Source: Labilibaculum antarcticum (GTDB taxonomy: Bacteria > Bacteroidota > Bacteroidia > Bacteroidales > Marinifilaceae). Taken from it: 64,000 bases of DNA. Made by a program: the position numbers and the translations under genes. The notes under the pieces are model-generated. The model ran no database searches, was not told the DNA's origin, and worked only from the letters and a program-made list of their open reading frames with translations. Position 1 is the first letter of the stretch; the number at the start of each line of letters is the position of its first letter. Below are positions 8,770-16,575 of the stretch, piece by piece. The stretch covers positions 248,001 to 312,000 of the forward strand of contig NZ_AP018042.1 of assembly GCF_002356295.1 (NCBI RefSeq). Reading direction: 5' to 3'.

Positions 8770-9240
8770 ATGAGTAAAGAAAGAATTATAGTATATACCT
8801 CGGGGACATTTGACATGTTTCACAGCAATCATCTAAAGATGGTTAACTACGCCAAAGCCTTAGGTGATCTTCTTATTGTTGGTGTTAGTACTGACGAGCT
8901 AGTTAGTTCCTACAAAGCACCTCCAATTGTCCCCTTTGAAGAAAGATTAGCTATTATTGAAGGAATGAAAGCTCCTGATATGGTTATTCCACAAAGATCA
9001 CTTGACCATACTGAAATAGTAAAGAAACTTCATATTGACATTTTTGTGGTTGGTGACGATTGGACAGGCAAGTACGATTATCTTGAAGACCAAGGAGTAA
9101 AAGTTTTTTATTTCCCATATGGTGCAGGAACAAGCAGTACTGTTCTGAAGGAAAAAATCTATGAAAGCTATTCTGAGATTAAAAAGAGAATAGATAATCA
9201 TGAGAATCCTGACATTATCAAAATCCCAAATAAAAAGTAA
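8770..9240 (+). CDS. tagD: glycerol-3-phosphate cytidylyltransferase-like protein (TagD family)
   Basis: A 156-residue cytoplasmic nucleotidyltransferase of the HIGH superfamily. It has GTFDMFHSNHL with His18 and His21, EERL (57-60), VGDDW (94-98) and the C-terminal GTSSTVL (120-126), which stands for the ISST motif. TagD makes CDP-glycerol from CTP and glycerol 3-phosphate; related enzymes use other alcohol or sugar phosphates. The usual second His is shifted by an Asn (HSNH for HxGH), which is common in divergent members. Its stop codon directly abuts the ATG of the SDR gene, showing translational coupling. A CDP-glycerol phosphotransferase-like gene lies convergently at 10000, supporting a glycerol- or ribitol-phosphate substituted surface glycan. 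Confidence 0.85.
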   Translation: MSKERIIVYTSGTFDMFHSNHLKMVNYAKALGDLLIVGVSTDELVSSYKAPPIVPFEERLAIIEGMKAPDMVIPQRSLDHTEIVKKLHIDIFVVGDDWTGKYDYLEDQGVKVFYFPYGAGTSSTVLKEKIYESYSEIKKRIDNHENPDIIKIPNKK

Positions 9241-9966
9241 ATGAAATATGCATTCGTAACCGGATCTACCAAAGGAATTGGAAAAGCTATTGGACTTAAA
9301 TTACTACAAGAAGGGTATTTTGTAGTTTTTAATTACAGTAATTCTGAAGAATCAGCAGAGCATTTAAAAGCAGAAATCAGTGTTTTATATTCTGATCATT
9401 TTTCAATTTTAAAAGCAGATTTATCAGATTTAAATCAGGTAGAAATAGTTGCGACTCAATTGAGGCAACTTCTCCCCAAAATTGATTTGCTGGTTTTTAA
9501 TGCTGGTTTAACTGATCGAAGTCCTTTGGGTGAGGTAAAACAAAAAGATTGGCTTAGCGTTTTTAATGCCAATGTAAATGTTCCCTTTTTCTTACTACAA
9601 GAATTAGTACCAAACATTACCAAAGGAGGAAATATTATTTTTATTGGTTCGATGCTAGGCAATATTCCTCATTCTGCTTCTATATCTTATGGAGTTACTA
9701 AAAGTGCAATTCATTCATTGGTCAAAAATATGGTGAAATTCCTTTCACAGGATAAAATTAGGATAAATGCAATTGCTCCAGGCTTTGTAGATACTGATTG
9801 GCAAAAGGATAAACCAGAATGGCTTCGTGAAAAGATCAAATCAAAAATTGCACTTAAGAGGTTTGCCAAAGAGGAAGAAGTAGCAAATATTTGTCATCAA
9901 ATAACACAAAACGAATACCTTACAGGCCAAGTCATTCAGCTCGACGGAGGCTATAATTACGAATAA
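9241..9966 (+). CDS. short-chain dehydrogenase/reductase (FabG-like)
   Basis: An NAD(P)-dependent classical SDR of 241 residues. TGSTKGIG at 7-14 binds the cofactor, NAG is at 87-89, and the catalytic Ser137, Tyr150 and Lys154 (SYGVTK) are present; the C terminus ends in the usual GQVIQLDGGY. FabG-type acyl reductases have this pattern, but so does the reductase half of Acs1-type CDP-ribitol enzymes, which is fused there to an IspD-like domain. Being coupled to a TagD-like gene and near an IspD/TarI-like gene, it may reduce a sugar phosphate for polymer synthesis. That role is inferred; the SDR family call is certain. Confidence 0.85.
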   Translation: MKYAFVTGSTKGIGKAIGLKLLQEGYFVVFNYSNSEESAEHLKAEISVLYSDHFSILKADLSDLNQVEIVATQLRQLLPKIDLLVFNAGLTDRSPLGEVKQKDWLSVFNANVNVPFFLLQELVPNITKGGNIIFIGSMLGNIPHSASISYGVTKSAIHSLVKNMVKFLSQDKIRINAIAPGFVDTDWQKDKPEWLREKIKSKIALKRFAKEEEVANICHQITQNEYLTGQVIQLDGGYNYE

Positions 9967-10001
9967 GAAAGAGGGCAATGCCCTCTTTCTTATTCGTAAT
10001 T
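9955..10001. terminator. bidirectional terminator spanning both stop codons
   Basis: A near-perfect 47-base palindrome (22-bp arms, 3-nt loop AAT, core AAGAGGGC/GCCCTCTT) covers the last codons of the SDR gene and the stop of the convergent phosphotransferase gene. It serves both converging transcripts. Confidence 0.8.
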
Positions 10002-11103
10002 ATTTCGTTTTATCAGAATGGTTTTTTTCTAAAACATCAACCATTCGAACCGAAACTTTTCCATCAACAAGTCCAATAATTTCATGTGTACATTCAGCTC
10101 TTCGTTGTTTGAAATTCTCTGGGCTTGCCAGCTCTTTTTCTACGCCCTTCTTTAGGTCTTTGTAATGCCATATATTCTCACCCAAATCACGGAATTGATC
10201 CATTGCAGGCTCCATTCTCTTCCTCAATTTTCGTTGACCAAATAACCTGTAAGTCAGCCTCAATTTTAAGAATCGATTTAGAATAACGGGCTTATCAAGT
10301 GCTGCAAATTCAAATACTACTGATGATTCATCGGATATTAATAAATCAGCCAAAGCATAGAAAGGAACAATATTAAAATCGTCGAAACCTGCAACATATA
10401 CATTTTTATACTTTGCCCAAATATCAAGTTTTCTTCTCTGACGTTTATATTTTTTTCGAATATAAGAAAAGAAATGTGGTTTAATAATTAAGTTGTAGTC
10501 TTTGAATTGTTCAGGGAAATTATTTGGCATTCTTTCCAATGAACTTGGATAAAAAGTAGGAGCATATAGCAATGTCTTTTTACATCGATCAAATCCGTAC
10601 GTTTCGTACATTTTGTCGACCTCTTCATTACTCATGGCCAATACATCATCCAACTTCGAGAAACCAACATTTTCCAAAATTGTTTTCGCATCTGGATATA
10701 ACTCTTTTAACTTTCGTAACCTGAAATCGCCTTCAATAAAACGGATATCAAATTTATTCTTTTCCTCGGCAAAAGCACTTCGTTTAGTTCCAATACCATG
10801 TACGATTAATACCGATTTCTTATAAGGTATATTTACATCTGGATGTTCGTCTCCTCCACAAATTAAATACTCAATGCTAGCATTATCAAGCCCATTAATT
10901 CCAAGTTGGAATGAAAGATTTTTATCTTCGCATATCTTGATAATTCTTTCATTTTGGTCAAACATATCCCTACTCGTAGTTCCCTTCAAAACAATCAGAT
11001 ATGGCAACCCTCTCCTTTTCATTTCCTTCGCCACGGGTAAGAATTGTGGCAAAAAATAAATTTGCTCAGTATAAAAAACTGCAAAATACTTCGTCACATT
11101 CAT
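10000..11103 (-). CDS. CDP-glycerol glycerophosphotransferase-like protein
   Basis: A 367-residue protein matching the C-terminal catalytic domain of TagB/TagF-type enzymes, which move glycerol phosphate or ribitol phosphate from a CDP donor to a glycan. HGIGTKR at 102-108 supplies the conserved His and Gly. LLYAPTFYP, KPHFF and the C-terminal SDESSVVFEFAALDKPVI are family motifs. No membrane helix is seen; basic patches (KKYKRQRRK) may bind the membrane. It lies convergent to the tagD-like and SDR genes and downstream of the GT9 and LPS kinase genes. A phosphopolyol decoration of LPS or capsule is inferred. Confidence 0.84.
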   Translation of the reverse strand: MNVTKYFAVFYTEQIYFLPQFLPVAKEMKRRGLPYLIVLKGTTSRDMFDQNERIIKICEDKNLSFQLGINGLDNASIEYLICGGDEHPDVNIPYKKSVLIVHGIGTKRSAFAEEKNKFDIRFIEGDFRLRKLKELYPDAKTILENVGFSKLDDVLAMSNEEVDKMYETYGFDRCKKTLLYAPTFYPSSLERMPNNFPEQFKDYNLIIKPHFFSYIRKKYKRQRRKLDIWAKYKNVYVAGFDDFNIVPFYALADLLISDESSVVFEFAALDKPVILNRFLKLRLTYRLFGQRKLRKRMEPAMDQFRDLGENIWHYKDLKKGVEKELASPENFKQRRAECTHEIIGLVDGKVSVRMVDVLEKNHSDKTK

Positions 11104-11167
11104 AAATATCTATTTAACTATTAGTAAACGACCTCTTAAAGCCACCCAACCAATCATTAACAAAAAA

Positions 11168-12220
11168 CTACACACTTGTCAAAACGTTAGTTATACAATT
11201 GGATTTATTACAAAAAAAAGCTTCAATCTGCTCAATAATTTCAAGTGGTGTTATCTGAGAAATAAATAAGCTTTCATCAAGCAAACTATTTTCATTTTTC
11301 AAATAAACTCCGAAATCAACTTTAGGCTTCACGGTACAAAAAGGACTTGTAGATTTACCAAGAAGAACAATAAAAGGGGTTTCTGCCGATGCTGCTATAT
11401 GCATTGGACTAGAGTCAATGGTAACCAGTAAATCCAAATTAGAGATAACATTTACAAACTGTGGAACAGTTAATTTACCCGTCAGATTTCTCACAAAATT
11501 GTGATCTGAAGCAGAAATTTGATTGATATATTCTGATCCGCGACTGACCTCCGACTTTCCACCTAATATTACCAAATTATATTTGTTCAATTTTAGTAAC
11601 TCGTGAATTAATGAAATGCTATTTGATTTCGGATATGATCTACCTTTCTGCTCATCAAACCCTAAGCTTAATCCAACTATAGGACGTTTCTCATCGAAAT
11701 CACCAATAAAATTACCTTCCGGAATAGAAATGTTTAATTCAGGTAAGATTTTATATTTATCATTCAAATACGAATTTACGAGTTCAGCATAATGATTGAC
11801 ATAATGTCTTCTCCTTTCCATCTTCAGCCCATAAGTAAGTAAAACACCTCTTGATTCATTCTTATAACCGATCACATGACTAATCCTGGCCAATCTAAAA
11901 ATCAGGGCATTTAAAAAACTATTATGAAACAATACCCCTAAATCATATTTTTCAGATCTTATTTTTCCAATCAATTTTATAACATTAAGAATTCGATTCC
12001 CTTTCTTTTTCGTATCATCAATAATAATTTCTTCAACTCTAGTAAAATCTTGAAATAATTCTGAGATTGGCTCCTTACAGACTATGGTAAGCATAGCAGT
12101 TGGGTATTCTGTAAGCAAAAGTTGTAAAGTAGGAGTGCTCATTATCGAATCTCCCAAAAAATTGGGTAGTCGCACAATGATCTTCTTTGCATTTTTTATA
12201 GGGACAATACTATTTTTCAT
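11168..12220 (-). CDS. family 9 glycosyltransferase (heptosyltransferase-like)
   Basis: A 350-residue GT-B enzyme of the ADP-heptose:LPS heptosyltransferase family, acting on LPS core at the inner face of the cytoplasmic membrane. RLPNFLGDSIMSTP (about 18-31) is the family N-terminal motif. The C-terminal donor site is visible as LVTIDSSPMHIAAS and FIVLLGKSTSPFC. The product is close in length to WaaF/WaaC. It follows the LPS kinase gene by seven bases, in one operon with it and the Nudix gene. The actual sugar may differ from heptose. Confidence 0.88.
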   Translation of the reverse strand: MKNSIVPIKNAKKIIVRLPNFLGDSIMSTPTLQLLLTEYPTAMLTIVCKEPISELFQDFTRVEEIIIDDTKKKGNRILNVIKLIGKIRSEKYDLGVLFHNSFLNALIFRLARISHVIGYKNESRGVLLTYGLKMERRRHYVNHYAELVNSYLNDKYKILPELNISIPEGNFIGDFDEKRPIVGLSLGFDEQKGRSYPKSNSISLIHELLKLNKYNLVILGGKSEVSRGSEYINQISASDHNFVRNLTGKLTVPQFVNVISNLDLLVTIDSSPMHIAASAETPFIVLLGKSTSPFCTVKPKVDFGVYLKNENSLLDESLFISQITPLEIIEQIEAFFCNKSNCITNVLTSV

Positions 12221-12227
12221 GATTGCT

Positions 12228-12977
12228 CTATTTTCTTAATTTGGATTTCAAAGCCTTTTTCCGATTGATTTTTGCCTTGTGCTCTTTATCAAATTGAATC
12301 AGTAACTTTACTGCTTCGTTCTCATCCTTGCCATTTATTCTTGCATATTCCCGAGCAACAACTTCCAATTCCTCTTCGTTTGCCCAAATCTGAGAAAAGT
12401 TTTGAAGTCCTTTTTGGTAGTCTATTTCTTCAAACCTCATTCTGTTAATATCCACAACACTAAACTCATATTTACAATCATCAAGTTTCTTAATAAGTAT
12501 ATTCCCTCTAGAATAATCAAGATGATGTATCCCATTTTTATGAAGCTTATTGTAGGTAAATACGGCAAATTGTTTTAAAATATTATTCTTGTCAGGATAA
12601 TCAAATCCGATTAAATCTCTTATCGTTAAATCATATTCATAATGACATGATACATAAAAGCTCCGGTTGAATAATCCCCCCTTCAATAGCTCAACACAAG
12701 CAACAGGTTCTGGTGTATTTGCTCCACAATCAATCATTTTCATTGCATACTCATAAGAGTGCTTAGATTTAGACCCTCGTAACCAGGCATATGCAATTTT
12801 ATTAATTAGATGTGGAATTTTAAAAGACTTAACATTTATTTTAATTCCTTCAACTTCGATTACTTTTATTTCGTTGCGTCCTTTGTATATGGATGTACCA
12901 ATTTCTTCAAATTTATCGGGTAATTCGATTAAAAAGCTTTTTAGCTTATTGTATTTAGGATTAACATGTACTCTCAT
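12228..12977 (-). CDS. lipopolysaccharide kinase (KdkA/WaaP/InaA-like)
   Basis: A 249-residue small protein kinase-like fold that phosphorylates Kdo or heptose in LPS core. The catalytic loop HHLDYSRGNIL has Asp154, and VVDINRM near 175 is the metal-binding DFG-like motif. The N-terminal Gly-rich loop is poorly kept, as is normal for this family. The C terminus is very basic (HKAKINRKKALKSKLRK), suiting membrane-surface binding. It lies between the GT9 and Nudix genes with gaps of 7 and 4 bases, so it is co-transcribed. Whether Kdo or heptose is the target cannot be told. Confidence 0.86.
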   Translation of the reverse strand: MRVHVNPKYNKLKSFLIELPDKFEEIGTSIYKGRNEIKVIEVEGIKINVKSFKIPHLINKIAYAWLRGSKSKHSYEYAMKMIDCGANTPEPVACVELLKGGLFNRSFYVSCHYEYDLTIRDLIGFDYPDKNNILKQFAVFTYNKLHKNGIHHLDYSRGNILIKKLDDCKYEFSVVDINRMRFEEIDYQKGLQNFSQIWANEEELEVVAREYARINGKDENEAVKLLIQFDKEHKAKINRKKALKSKLRK

Positions 12978-12981
12978 TCAA

Positions 12982-13506
12982 TTATTTATTTACAAATACC
13001 TTAATAATTTCCTTCATCGAAACCGATCCTATTTCAGGGAAAGGAATATTATCAAGAGGATAAAATTCAAATCCTGAGATATCATCTTTTGCGTTTAAAT
13101 TAGAAAAAGACTCAATTTTGCAAATATAGGCTAAATCCAAGGTGAATACGCTTAATCCTCCGTAAACATATTCATTTGGACAAGACATGAAGTAGGATAA
13201 TTCGGTAATTTCCACACCCAATTCTTCCATAATTTCCCGACAAAGAGCTTGTTCTGCTGTTTCCATTACATCCACAAATCCTCCGGGTAAATCGAGCATT
13301 CCTTTTTGGGGTTCAACAGCTCTTCGGGCAAGCATCAACTCCCCTTTATCGTTAACGATTAAAGCGGCGACTGCTGCAGAGGCATTTACATACAAATGAA
13401 AATTACAGTTCTCACACAAAAATGAATTGTCACTTTTATAGAGAAACTTAGCTCCTCCGCATTTGGGACAATATTTTATTACCTTTTGAGGAAACGTAGG
13501 ACTCAT
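12982..13506 (-). CDS. Nudix hydrolase with N-terminal zinc ribbon
   Basis: A 174-residue cytoplasmic hydrolase of nucleoside-diphosphate-linked compounds. Cys13, Cys16, Cys31 and Cys34 form a CxxC...CxxC zinc ribbon, as in NADH pyrophosphatase-like (NudC-type) proteins. The Nudix box runs from Gly76 to Val98 with Glu82, Arg90, Glu91, Glu94 and Glu95 all present. It is the first gene of the minus-strand LPS operon, four bases ahead of the kinase gene. Whether it serves LPS metabolism or only shares the promoter is unknown. Confidence 0.9.
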   Translation of the reverse strand: MSPTFPQKVIKYCPKCGGAKFLYKSDNSFLCENCNFHLYVNASAAVAALIVNDKGELMLARRAVEPQKGMLDLPGGFVDVMETAEQALCREIMEELGVEITELSYFMSCPNEYVYGGLSVFTLDLAYICKIESFSNLNAKDDISGFEFYPLDNIPFPEIGSVSMKEIIKVFVNK

Positions 13507-13866
13507 CTTCCATTTTTTTAATGAACCGCAAATCTACTTGAATGAAATTAGTTTCACAAAAATCAAAGCTTATTTTTAAATGAATATTGACATTATATTT
13601 ATTTGGATTGACAAAAAATAAGCCTGTAAATCCTATTTAGCTGTTTGATCTTTTGAAAAAGTTATTACTTTTAAAACGAAGTAAATAACTAATGGGACGA
13701 GCCAACCTCGTTTCTATCCTAACCCTTTTATTGAGGTTTATCTTTTTCATGTTTCAATAAGTCGCTATTACTGATTAAGAAAAGATATTCTGGCCGCCCA
13801 TTATTTTTATTTGCTAAATTGAAAACAAGAATAAAAATCTAACCCAACTACCATAAGACCAAAAAA
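13507..13866. other. gap upstream of the Nudix gene, no gene seen
   Basis: About 360 bases between the first gene of the LPS operon and the terminator of the XRE gene. It is AT-rich with no readable frame and no hairpin I trust. It must contain the promoter of the Nudix-kinase-GT9 operon, but no clear TAnnTTTG box stands out. Confidence 0.4.
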
Positions 13867-13893
13867 GGCAAATTCCGTATGGAATTTGTCTTT
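13867..13893. terminator. bidirectional terminator after the XRE regulator
   Basis: A 10-bp stem, GGCAAATTCC/GGAATTTGTC, encloses a GTAT loop and has A-tract and T-tract flanks on both sides. It adjoins the stop codon of the XRE gene at 13895. Confidence 0.72.
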
Positions 13894-13894
13894 T

Positions 13895-14236
13895 TTATTT
13901 ATTACCTCCCAGTAAAGTTATTACTTCCTTTAAGATCTCATTCTCTTTTCTCTGATCTCTTACTTGTTCTTCCAATGATTCAATTTTCTCATTAGCAGGT
14001 TCGTGAATATTGATCTGCTCAGCCACAATTCGAAAAAAATTGATCTTTAGGGCTTTGCTAATGGTTTCAAGTCGGGCAACTTGAATACTATCGCTTTCTA
14101 AAATATTGTATACCGATGAAGGTGCGATGTGTAATCGTTCAGCAAGTTCGACTGACGAAACTGCTTGTTTTTTCATTTCCTCCTTAATTAATTCATTCAC
14201 CTTAAGATCGGATTGTATTTGCATCAATTTCTTCAT
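13895..14236 (-). CDS. XRE-family helix-turn-helix regulator with C-terminal coiled coil
   Basis: A 113-residue DNA-binding protein. Residues about 25-70 form a Cro/C1-type HTH (SSVELAERLHIAPSSVYNILES, ARLETISKALKIN). The C-terminal part (about 82-108: EKIESLEEQVRDQRKENEILKEVITLL) is a heptad-patterned coiled coil, so it should dimerise or form higher oligomers. It stands alone, is followed at once by a terminator, and has a 21-bp tandem-repeat array in its upstream region. Autoregulation through that array is my inference. It is not a toxin-antitoxin pair, as no partner gene adjoins. Confidence 0.85.
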   Translation of the reverse strand: MKKLMQIQSDLKVNELIKEEMKKQAVSSVELAERLHIAPSSVYNILESDSIQVARLETISKALKINFFRIVAEQINIHEPANEKIESLEEQVRDQRKENEILKEVITLLGGNK

Positions 14237-14340
14237 AATGAAATGTTTTTTTTACGATTAACAGGATCTAATTTATTCAAATCTATCTAAATATCAAACA
14301 AATAAGCGATAACTATTCATATTTACTCTATTTTTTACCC

Positions 14341-14530
14341 TATCTTATCTACTATTCCAAACATCATTTCTACTATCCAATGGTACATTTATATTATTCC
14401 ATAGTACATTCCTATTTTTCCAAATAGCATCTCTTTTGCTTCTCAGTACATTTCTATTTTTACACATCACATTTCTATTGCTTCATGTAGCTTATCTATT
14501 TTCTTGTATGCTTTCTCTATTATAGAATAG
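14341..14530. repeat. 21-bp imperfect tandem repeat array upstream of the XRE gene
   Basis: At least six units of exactly 21 bp (starts 14365, 14386, 14407, 14428, 14449, 14470) begin CATTTCTATT or a close variant and end in GTA or TAG. More degenerate units lie on both sides (14341, 14491, 14511). The array is not coding, since each frame meets stops. It lies between the end of the gamma-glutamyltransferase gene and the start of the XRE gene, that is, in the XRE promoter region. A 21-bp step is two DNA turns, so all units face the same side of the helix, as in operator or iteron arrays. Confidence 0.8.
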
Positions 14531-14601
14531 AGACATCCTGTGTTTATTGAATAAAATCAAATAATTAGATTGGTGTAAAATCTGAATTTTAGAATCACTT
14601 T

Positions 14602-16299
14602 TCAATATCCGGTGGCCTTACTATCGGCATGTCTTTTAGTATCAGCCACACCAATGTATTCCTCCGAATCTGAAACAAAAATATTGGACATCACGCCTAT
14701 TTTTGCTTGAGACTTTATTACATGTCCTGCTGCTTTGAGTTTATCTAAAACATTTTTCGATGGAAAATCTGTCTCAACATATACCTCATCGGGTAACCAT
14801 TGCGAATGGATTCTTGGAGCATTTACAACTTGTTGAGGTGCCATTTCAAAATCAATGCGATTAATAATGTTTTGAAATACTGATGTGATTATTGTCGATC
14901 CTCCCGGGGAGCCCAATACCATGAACAACTTCCCATTTTTCTCCACAATTGTAGGCGTCATACTACTTAGCATCCGTTTTCCGCCTTTTATAGCATTCGC
15001 TTCACCGCCAACCAATCCGAACTGATTTGGGAAGCCAGGTTTGCTGCTAAAATCATCCATTTCATTATTTAGGAAAAAGCCACCGCCATCAACGACCACT
15101 TTGCTTCCGTAATTGCCATTTAATGTTGTGGTAACAGCAATTGCATTCCCTTTTGAATCAGCAATAGAAAAATGAGTTGTTTCGAAACTTTCTATTAGTT
15201 CAACAGTTCCCGCTTTAATATCCTGAGAGTTTGTTTTCTTATCCATCTCAATGTCAGAAAAACGATTCTCTAAATACGCCTCATCGATTAATCGATCAAC
15301 AGGAACCTCGTAATAATCCGGATCACCAAGCCAGGTAGCCCGATCGGCATACACTCTTCTCTCCAGCTCGACCATTAAATGGATGTGCTCAAAAGATCCA
15401 AAATCAAATTCATTCATTTTGTACTGCTCTGCACCATATAACAATTCCAGTAATGCAATTCCTCCACTTGATGGCGGAGGCATTGAAATGATTTTGTGTG
15501 CACGGTACTCACCCATTACAGGTGTTCTCCATACCGATTGATATCCCTGAAGATCTTCTGCCGTAATCATACCGCCATTCTTTTGCATTTCGGAAACAAT
15601 TAAATCAGCAGTTTCACCTTCATAAAAACCATTTCGTCCATTTTCTTTTATCCGTAATAACGCTCTTCCCAAAGCTATATTAATCAATGTATCTCCTTCT
15701 TCAAAAAGATTCTCTCTCACATAAGGATTTGTCTCTTTCCCTTTATTCTGATTTCTGATTTGATCTCGATAATCATTTAATTTATTCGCTTCCGACAAAC
15801 TTAAAGCAACACCATTCATGGCCAATTTAATTGCTGGGGCAACTAATGCCTTCCATTCCATTTTTCCATATTTCTGATGTAGTTTTACCATTCCATCAAC
15901 CGTACCGGGAACTCCAACTGCCAAATGCCCTTTCTGACTCAAATCAGAATTTACATTCCCCTTCTTATCGCAATACATCTGCTCATAGGCTGCTCTTGGA
16001 GCTGTTTCTCTAAAATCGAGAGAATTGTATTCTCCCTTAGAAGTACGGATTACTGCAAAACCTCCTCCGGCAATATTTCCAGCTCTTGGATAGGCCACTG
16101 CCAATGCAAATTGAACTGCAATAGCTGCATCGAAGGCATTCCCCCCTTTTTGCAGTATTTCATTTCCAACTTCGGAAGCCAAATAATGAGCGGTTACCAC
16201 AATCCCATTTTTATAGGATTTGGGCTTTTGAGGACTACTGCATGAAAAGACAAACAGAGAAATAAATAAAAGAATTGATAGACATTTAGTAGTGCGCAT
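14602..16299 (-). CDS. ggt: gamma-glutamyltransferase, lipoprotein form
   Basis: Cleaves or transfers the gamma-glutamyl group of glutathione and similar peptides outside the cytoplasm. From the ATG at 16299 the protein has 565 residues and opens with MRTTKCLSILLFISLFVFSC, a lipoprotein signal with its Cys at 20. The frame extends 16 residues upstream, but that stretch precedes the signal peptide. The autoprocessing site is visible as ETTHFSIAD, with the second Thr becoming the N-terminal nucleophile of the small subunit. VTTTLN, FLNNEMDDF and GSPGGSTI are further active-site motifs. It is a single gene on the minus strand, with no transporter partner beside it. Confidence 0.94.
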   Translation of the reverse strand: MRTTKCLSILLFISLFVFSCSSPQKPKSYKNGIVVTAHYLASEVGNEILQKGGNAFDAAIAVQFALAVAYPRAGNIAGGGFAVIRTSKGEYNSLDFRETAPRAAYEQMYCDKKGNVNSDLSQKGHLAVGVPGTVDGMVKLHQKYGKMEWKALVAPAIKLAMNGVALSLSEANKLNDYRDQIRNQNKGKETNPYVRENLFEEGDTLINIALGRALLRIKENGRNGFYEGETADLIVSEMQKNGGMITAEDLQGYQSVWRTPVMGEYRAHKIISMPPPSSGGIALLELLYGAEQYKMNEFDFGSFEHIHLMVELERRVYADRATWLGDPDYYEVPVDRLIDEAYLENRFSDIEMDKKTNSQDIKAGTVELIESFETTHFSIADSKGNAIAVTTTLNGNYGSKVVVDGGGFFLNNEMDDFSSKPGFPNQFGLVGGEANAIKGGKRMLSSMTPTIVEKNGKLFMVLGSPGGSTIITSVFQNIINRIDFEMAPQQVVNAPRIHSQWLPDEVYVETDFPSKNVLDKLKAAGHVIKSQAKIGVMSNIFVSDSEEYIGVADTKRHADSKATGY

Positions 16300-16507
16300 G
16301 GTCAGTAGATTAGTAAAATCTCCTAAAGATAAATAGGATTTGTTCATTACAACAATAGATTGTTAGATATCAGACATGAGATATTCGATTGGTTTACAGA
16401 ATGCTTGTTTTCTGATCTTCACATTGAGATATCCATTCAGTAAATCACAATAGAAATCAAGGATTTACAAAATTTCAAGAAACTATTGATACAATACATT
16501 TCAAGAA

Positions 16508-16535
16508 AAAGAGCTGTTGCATTGCAACAGCTCTT
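16508..16535 (-). terminator. intrinsic terminator after the TonB receptor gene
   Basis: A 13-bp stem, AAAGAGCTGTTGC with its complement, has a very small loop. Read on the minus strand it is followed by a T-run, about 40 bases after the receptor stop. Confidence 0.8.
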
Positions 16536-16575
16536 TGACTTATGTCAGCTTCATTTTTTTAAAGCCAAATTCTTT

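Noticed and set aside
14341-14530. CRISPR array
   Set aside because: Units follow each other without spacers and are too degenerate; no cas genes are present.
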